Positions 58,763-64,000 of a stretch of 64,000 bases of DNA are shown here, one piece after another. A program made the translations under genes and the position numbers. The DNA is from Azadirachta indica (lineage: Eukaryota; Streptophyta; Magnoliopsida; Sapindales; Meliaceae). Positions within the stretch are counted from its first letter, which is position 1, and the number at the start of each line of letters is the position of its first letter. Under the pieces are notes generated by a model. The model worked only from the letters and a program-made list of their open reading frames with translations. It ran no database searches and was not told where the DNA came from. Location of the stretch: positions 11,767,269 to 11,831,268 of the forward strand of contig CM040440.1 of assembly GCA_022749755.1 (NCBI GenBank). The letters run 5' to 3'.

Positions 58763-59079
58763 ATGGCATCTTCAAGTGAAATGAAAAGCAAGTAGTGGAG
58801 AAGAAAAGTAAATAGCAACATGATAAAATTGGATGACAAATTACGCACGTGCAATAATAAGGCTACAATCAAAGTTTATGAGTCAAGAGATAACCTTAAC
58901 AAACTTTATTATTGCTATAGGTATGATGCATGTTCATATTTCAGATTCTAATATTCTTCAAAACATGATTTTAATAGTGGTGTAATGTTTATAAAGGATG
59001 AAGATGCTATTAGGGAGAGCCAATGTATAGAGGAGATGTTCGGAGAATTTTAACTACTGATGAATGATGTAAATGCAAC

Positions 59080-60270
59080 TAAAGATGGCAATTTTTCGAG
59101 CACCCGCCTCATTTGGGTCAAGGATGGGGATATTTTTCTAGGCTCAAATTTTTTATTTGCTTAATAAAAAAATTGCTGACATAATCAACATGTTAAAAAA
59201 TTCAATAACTTTAATAATTAATTTTGGAACAATAAATTTTGATAAAATAAAAAATAATCAATTGATGAAAAAAACCAATTTACAATTAATGAATTAATTT
59301 ATTTTAGCATAATATTTAAGATTTACAAATAAGAAATTATCAAAGGTTTTATTTTTTTAATATTTTATTTTTTATTTGCCAAAAAAAATTTCTACAAAAT
59401 TATTAAGAAACTAATAAACATTAAACTCTAAGACTAATTTAATATATTTTTTTCTAACTTTTATCAATTCTATTCAAATTGAATCATAATTTACTATCAT
59501 GTTTATTTATTTTTAATTTATATAGGTTAATAAAAAAACTGAAGTAAATCAAATTTGATATTTTATTCTAATAAAATTATTATAACTATAATATTTGTAT
59601 TAATTATCTCAAGAAAATTGATTATTTTTGTCAATTACTTTATTTTCATCAATTATGAAAAAAAAAATCAAATATTTATTGTTATTACATTATTTTGAAT
59701 GTGAAATGATATTTCAAATATGAAAAATTAATTTACTATTATTGAATAGATATAAAAAATCTTATTTTATATTATGAGATTTGATAAAAAATTAAAAATT
59801 GATGATATATTTTTTAATAATAAATTAAAAATCGATAATTTTAAGAATTAATTTTTATTAAATACTTTAAATATGTAATCAATTCAATAAATTTAATATT
59901 TCTAAATATTTATATTAAGTTTAATACTATTATAAAATTATATTATTATATATTTTTATAAATTTTTAAATAAGCTACCCTCATCTCTTAATTTTCTCCT
60001 CACAATCACTTGAAATCCATTACAGATAAGAATTATTTTTGCAAATTTAAATTATTTGGATGATTGTTAATATTACCTATATATAATTTAATTTAATGAA
60101 TTATTGTTAAATAATAACAATTATGTGTAAAAATTAAAAACATTTTTTTTGAAATTTTTTTAAAATTAAGTTTTTTAAAAACAATTATATTTGTAATCAA
60201 ATTTATTTTATTAAAATTTGAAAATATAATGTTAAAATAAATTTATGATGTTAAAGTTAAAATTATTGTT

Positions 60271-60330
<60 letters not shown>

Positions 60331-60741
60331 GTTATAATTATTGAATTTGAATTGTCTTACATTATGAAATTATTATATTGATATAATACTTTTAAAATTA
60401 TGTTTTAAAAATATAAATTAAACATATATTTTTAGCTTAATATTTTTATTTTATGCGTTTAATTAATAAATATTAGTGGTGCAATAGTAAGGTGTTATAT
60501 TATCTTTCTTTAGGTGTAGTGTTCAAATTCAAAAGTTGTGAATTTTTTTTTTTAGTTTTTAAAAAGTTAAACGGGTCAATATCAGGTCAGGGGCTCGTGG
60601 GGATCCTTAAGCCAAATCAAGGATATTCTCGGCCCGTCTCCCATTTGTCCAAATCGGGGATGGGTTAAGGATAGGTATTTATGGCCTAACTAGGATAGGG
60701 ATTGGGGTCCTCGACCTGTCCCTAGCCTATTGCCATTACTA
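59080..60741. mobile_element. Non-autonomous hAT element, family B, TSD AATGCAAC
   Basis: The ends are TAAAGATGGCAAT and, reversed, TAGTAATGGCAAT. They are flanked by perfect 8-bp repeats AATGCAAC (59072-59079 and 60742-60749). The host frame reads through the pre-insertion site. Subterminal text (GGGTCAAGGATGGGG; CGGGGATGGGTTAAGGATAGG) is distinct from family A. The interior is AT-rich with a long (AAT)n run and has no transposase. Confidence 0.9.
60275..60329 (+). repeat. (AAT)n microsatellite
   Basis: About eighteen uninterrupted TAA/AAT units, inside the family B hAT element. Confidence 0.95.
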
Positions 60742-60860
60742 AATGCAACTGTGAAGAAAATTGCATTAATATGTGAAAAGTCAAGGGTGGTTGGCTGCCA
60801 ACATTTGTGAAAACTATATCATGTATGGTTTCTTGTTATATATTTGTAAGTGTTATGAAC

Positions 60861-61796
60861 AAATAATTTCATGCAATGTACAAATTAATGAAAGTCCATC
60901 ATGTTATACTAATGATTGACATTTATGCTTATATGATACCTTGAATTGAAGATGTTATGAAATAAAATCCAAAATGAAACTAATGATAACAACAAGAAGC
61001 AATGAACAATAAAATGCATGTTTCCAATAGTCAATGAACACCAACAACCATACTTGATTTATAACAAACTAAAATATCAAAGAAGCAATGAAATATGTAA
61101 GAACACGATCCAACATTATATTCACCAAATGGCGTTCAAACCCAATGAATTCAATGCAACCCAAAGCAAAAAGGTTTGCCATCTTTATTTTAAACAATAA
61201 ATAGTAAAATGACAAGTTTAACAAATAAAAATAATTGTACTACAAGAGTATTGGAAATCACTGTAATGTGGACTGTAAGATGATGCTTAATATACTTCAC
61301 GCTATCCAAAACAGATGCTAAATCATCTAAAATCCCAAAAAAACAACATGCTTGATCTTTTGTGTGCTTGTACATCACTCAGTTTCTTAGCTACCATTAA
61401 TGCATTTTGGTGTTATACAACAGTTACCTTGGCTTGTACATCAATGCTGGATATAGTGTCTTATAGAGATTACTACTCCTTGGCAAGTGCACTTGCAAAT
61501 AGAACATGAAAATGAACTACAATTGGGAAAAAAAAGCAAGAAACTGCTAAATATTTGGCCTTTCCCATAACCTAATGATGCAACTTGCTTCATTTAAAAG
61601 TTTGAAGCACCATTAGCACTTGCATTTGTGATCACCTACATGAATACATTAAAATGTTAACTGTTTGTAGCAAGAAATAAACCTTAAACACAATATATAG
61701 AAATTTGTAACTGACATTTTCAATCCTTAGATATGGTTTCTGCCTTGAAAATTTTGCTGTCGCATAAGTCCTCATGTTGTGCCATTTATTACATGG
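60861..61796. other. Intergenic sequence
   Basis: No gene or repeat was recognised. Confidence 0.35.
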
Positions 61797-63700
61797 GAGA
61801 ATGCTTGATACCCCCTTATTTTTAGGAGTAATAATTTTCACCCTCCCATATTTTTTTTAATACCCCATTATCCCCTTCAATTTTGATTTTACCATTTAAA
61901 AATTTAATTATAAACTAATTGAACTAATAATTTGAACTAAACAAGTGGTGTGAACCTCCCTATATCTTTTTTAATACCCCACATTCCTTAAATTTTTAAT
62001 TTGCTGTTTGTTACAACTTAAAAGTTGTAACTCCCAAATATATATTGTCTCAAGTAATAAGATTCGAAAGTCTGAGTGTCGGTCCATAGGAAATACGTTA
62101 TACAAGGTTCACAAATTCAAAGTCCAAATGTGATGAAAATAAAATAAATTTATTACTTGTTGAATGTAAATTTATTATTAACTATTAGCGCATTAGGGAT
62201 TCATTTTGTTGATCATTATAAAAATCATTCTTTACTCATTTTTTTTTAACTCAATTAAGAATCACTTAATAGATGATTTTAATCGAAAGATAAATATATT
62301 GAAATACATCACAATACCTCTTTGAAGAAAATGTAACAAAATAAAAGATTAATTATTCAATTCATTTGTAAAAGATATAATATATCTTGTTCTTGGTTTG
62401 TAGAAAATGTGCAAGCATTCAGTGTACCTTTTGTTAATAATGAATCAAATCTCCTAACAAACCAAAACACTTTTAAGAAATATAATTCACTCAATTAAAA
62501 AGATTTTGTATTGAACACAACTTAAAATAATAAAAGAACAATGCTATAAAATCAACAAAACTACACTCTTATCCCTAATTACTAATTTAGAAAGATATTA
62601 TTTAATTGAAGTTTAAATTATAAAAAAGAAACAAAAATGATAACTAAGATCTTCCTTCCTCACTTCCACATCTTCCTTTATGTAGATAAAACAAAAGATA
62701 CTTCACATGTGTGAACATAATTTGCTAATTTTCAATTAATCACACTTTACCAACTTGAAACACATTATTGACAATCAAAACCACCAAAATTTGTGAAATG
62801 GTCTTCTTCAAAGTTGTAAGTGGATGACTCAAATTTCTAATGATCTATGATCTCACCCTTATTGATTTAATAGAACGTAAGTTATGTTGAAAATAGACAT
62901 AGATGTTCAAGTTGCATTTCTCCACCTCCCTTCTAGAATGATGGCTCTTTTTGATAGCTAACCAGTTGAAATTTGAGAATATATAAAACACAAACAATTT
63001 AGAGCTCTTTGTTAGCTTTTTGGAACACTAAATCGTATAATTTTTGGGTACATATTTTGGGAGATATGGCCAAAATACATAAGCATATTAGGCTGGGCCG
63101 AAGATACACTTGAGAGTTCTGTTGAAACCTAATTTTGTCCCATTAATTGCTCGAACTGATTCAACCTTTGGCTTACAAAGTTGTGAAATAATGAGTTTAT
63201 GTTTGTCCAATCTAAGAATCGTATCAATTGATATTTTGAATTGAAAGATACGCTCGTTATATAAAATCTGCGTAAAACCTACTGTTTAGTCCAATTCATG
63301 TTTTACAATTCAATATAAAGGAATATGTTTTATTTTTTGGAAATAGAAGGACATTATTAAGTATAAATCATAATATTTTTCTTGATAAACCTACACTTTT
63401 AAACATTCATAACCATTTATTACTTTAAATATTTTTGGTTTTACCCTTTAATAATTTAAATATGAATAAATTGAACTAGTAATTTAACTGAACTAGTACT
63501 TTGAACTGGTTCTTTTAGAATTGCAAAATTTCTAATACCCATCATCCCTTTAAATTTCAATTTTACTCTTTAGTAATTTAAATTCTTTTAACTTTTTAGG
63601 AATTTAAACATAAAGCAACTAAACTAGTAATTTGAACTATTTCTTTTAAAATTACAAAATAATTAACATTGAACTGATTTGAACTTAAAAAGTGGTTGAA
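61797..63700. repeat. Degenerate direct repeats around an LTR-like insertion
   Basis: 61797 begins GGGAGAATGCTTGATACCCCC, like the end of the MULE at 34686. Phrases of the form AATACCCCATTATCCC, CAATTTT-ATTTTACC, TTTAATAATTTAAAT and AACTAATTGAACTAGTAATTTGAACT recur at 61858-61950, 63420-63535 and 63530-63665. The spacing suggests units of about 110 bases. An LTR-like insertion separates the first from the others. The element may extend beyond the window. Confidence 0.4.
62005..63320 (-). mobile_element. LTR-like remnant (minus orientation)
   Basis: The minus strand ends ...GGGAGTTACAACTTTTAAGT and then TTGTAACAAACA. Before that it carries TTTCCTATGGACCGACACTC and AGACTTTCGAATCTTATTAC. This follows the layout of many plant gypsy LTR 3' ends (a GTGGA-CGACACTC-type phrase, then a TTACTTG-type phrase). 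A TATATAACGAG-like box lies near 63260 on the minus strand. The start is not defined and no PBS was found. Confidence 0.4.
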
Positions 63701-64000
63701 ATGCATCAATACCCTTACCATTGCATTTAAATGATAGATTATCAATTTTTTGATATATAAGCCTTTTGAAAATATATATAATAAATTCTATTAACAATAA
63801 AATTTTTTGGCTAATATAAAAAATTTATAATTGAAAAATAAATTTATAATCACTAAAATTTTAAATAATTTGAATTTAAAATTAATAATAATAAAATTAA
63901 AATAATTTTGTAAATAATTTTATTATCATTAATAGTAATTTCAAAATAATTTTATTTTTATAATAATTTGATTTATTTTATTTAACAATTATTTAAGAGT
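63701..64000. other. AT-rich end of the window
   Basis: Simple AT-rich sequence without recognised features. Confidence 0.4.

Larger units (their letters stand above)
58763..60860 (+). pseudogene. GRF-type zinc-finger relic split by a hAT element
   Basis: ATG at 58763 (MASSSEMKSK) is followed by a stop and then, in the same frame, LRTCNNKATIKVYESRDNLN, KLYYCYRYDACSYFRF, a stop and YSSKHDFNSGV. The spacing of Cys, Asn, Cys-x5-Cys-x-x-Phe matches the GRF finger, but the usual first Cys of the CxC pair and the final Trp are replaced. The frame continues to NDVNAT at 59079. It resumes without a shift after the hAT element (VKKIALICEKSRVVGC) and has a hydrophobic end (HVWFLVIYL). It resembles the GRF relic at 41217-41650 in layout. 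Stops make it a pseudogene even without the insertion. Confidence 0.45.

Noticed and set aside
60270..60330. Possible CRISPR-like or regulatory array
   Set aside because: It is a plain (AAT)n microsatellite without spacers. The window is eukaryotic and no CRISPR array was seen anywhere.

Overview
The window looks like AT-rich intergenic chromatin from the nuclear genome of a flowering plant, probably a eudicot. The evidence is plant-type Ty3/gypsy elements primed by initiator tRNA-Met, Mutator-like (MULE), hAT and PIF/Harbinger-type DNA transposons, an ATL-type RING-H2 gene, and a nuclear gene for a chloroplast ribonucleoprotein with phase-0 GT-AG introns. The species cannot be named from the sequence. 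Only two intact host genes are seen in 64 kb. Almost everything else recognisable is transposon debris, much of it nested.

Layout. Positions 1-17273 are a pile-up of decayed Ty3/gypsy elements. Two tandem copies of an integrase tail plus LTR (+) abut a minus-strand gag-PBS-LTR fragment. Next is a minus-strand RNase H/integrase relic between two related LTRs, then a plus-strand element (8547-17273) with both LTRs. That element's reverse transcriptase is split by a 3.26-kb solo LTR (TSD TCCTA), which itself carries a hAT element (TSD TTATTGAG). 17274-24000 holds a possible Pack-MULE with a gene-fragment-like stretch, a 60-bp minisatellite and an LTR-like remnant. 25896-29223 (-) is a complete four-exon gene for a two-RRM chloroplast ribonucleoprotein.

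30268-34618 is a MULE-family element carrying a decayed DUF1985 plus Ulp1 (C48 peptidase) gene. 34686-42482 is a decayed MuDR-type MULE with a mudrA-like transposase relic and, convergent to it, a GRF zinc-finger relic. 43583-49150 is hAT and Harbinger MITEs, satellite-like repeats and local duplications. 52684-53748 (+) is an intact intronless ATL RING-H2 E3 ligase gene. 54802-58193 is a hAT-like element with a nested non-autonomous MULE whose ends form long inverted arms. 58763-60860 is a second GRF relic split by a hAT element with a perfect 8-bp TSD. The right end holds another LTR-like remnant within degenerate direct repeats.

The two host genes are functionally unrelated: one acts in plastid RNA metabolism, the other in membrane-associated ubiquitination. 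The most unusual content is the pair of gene-carrying MULEs side by side (DUF1985-Ulp1 and transposase-GRF) and the second GRF relic 16 kb away. All coordinates of degenerate elements were read by eye and are approximate unless a target-site duplication is given.
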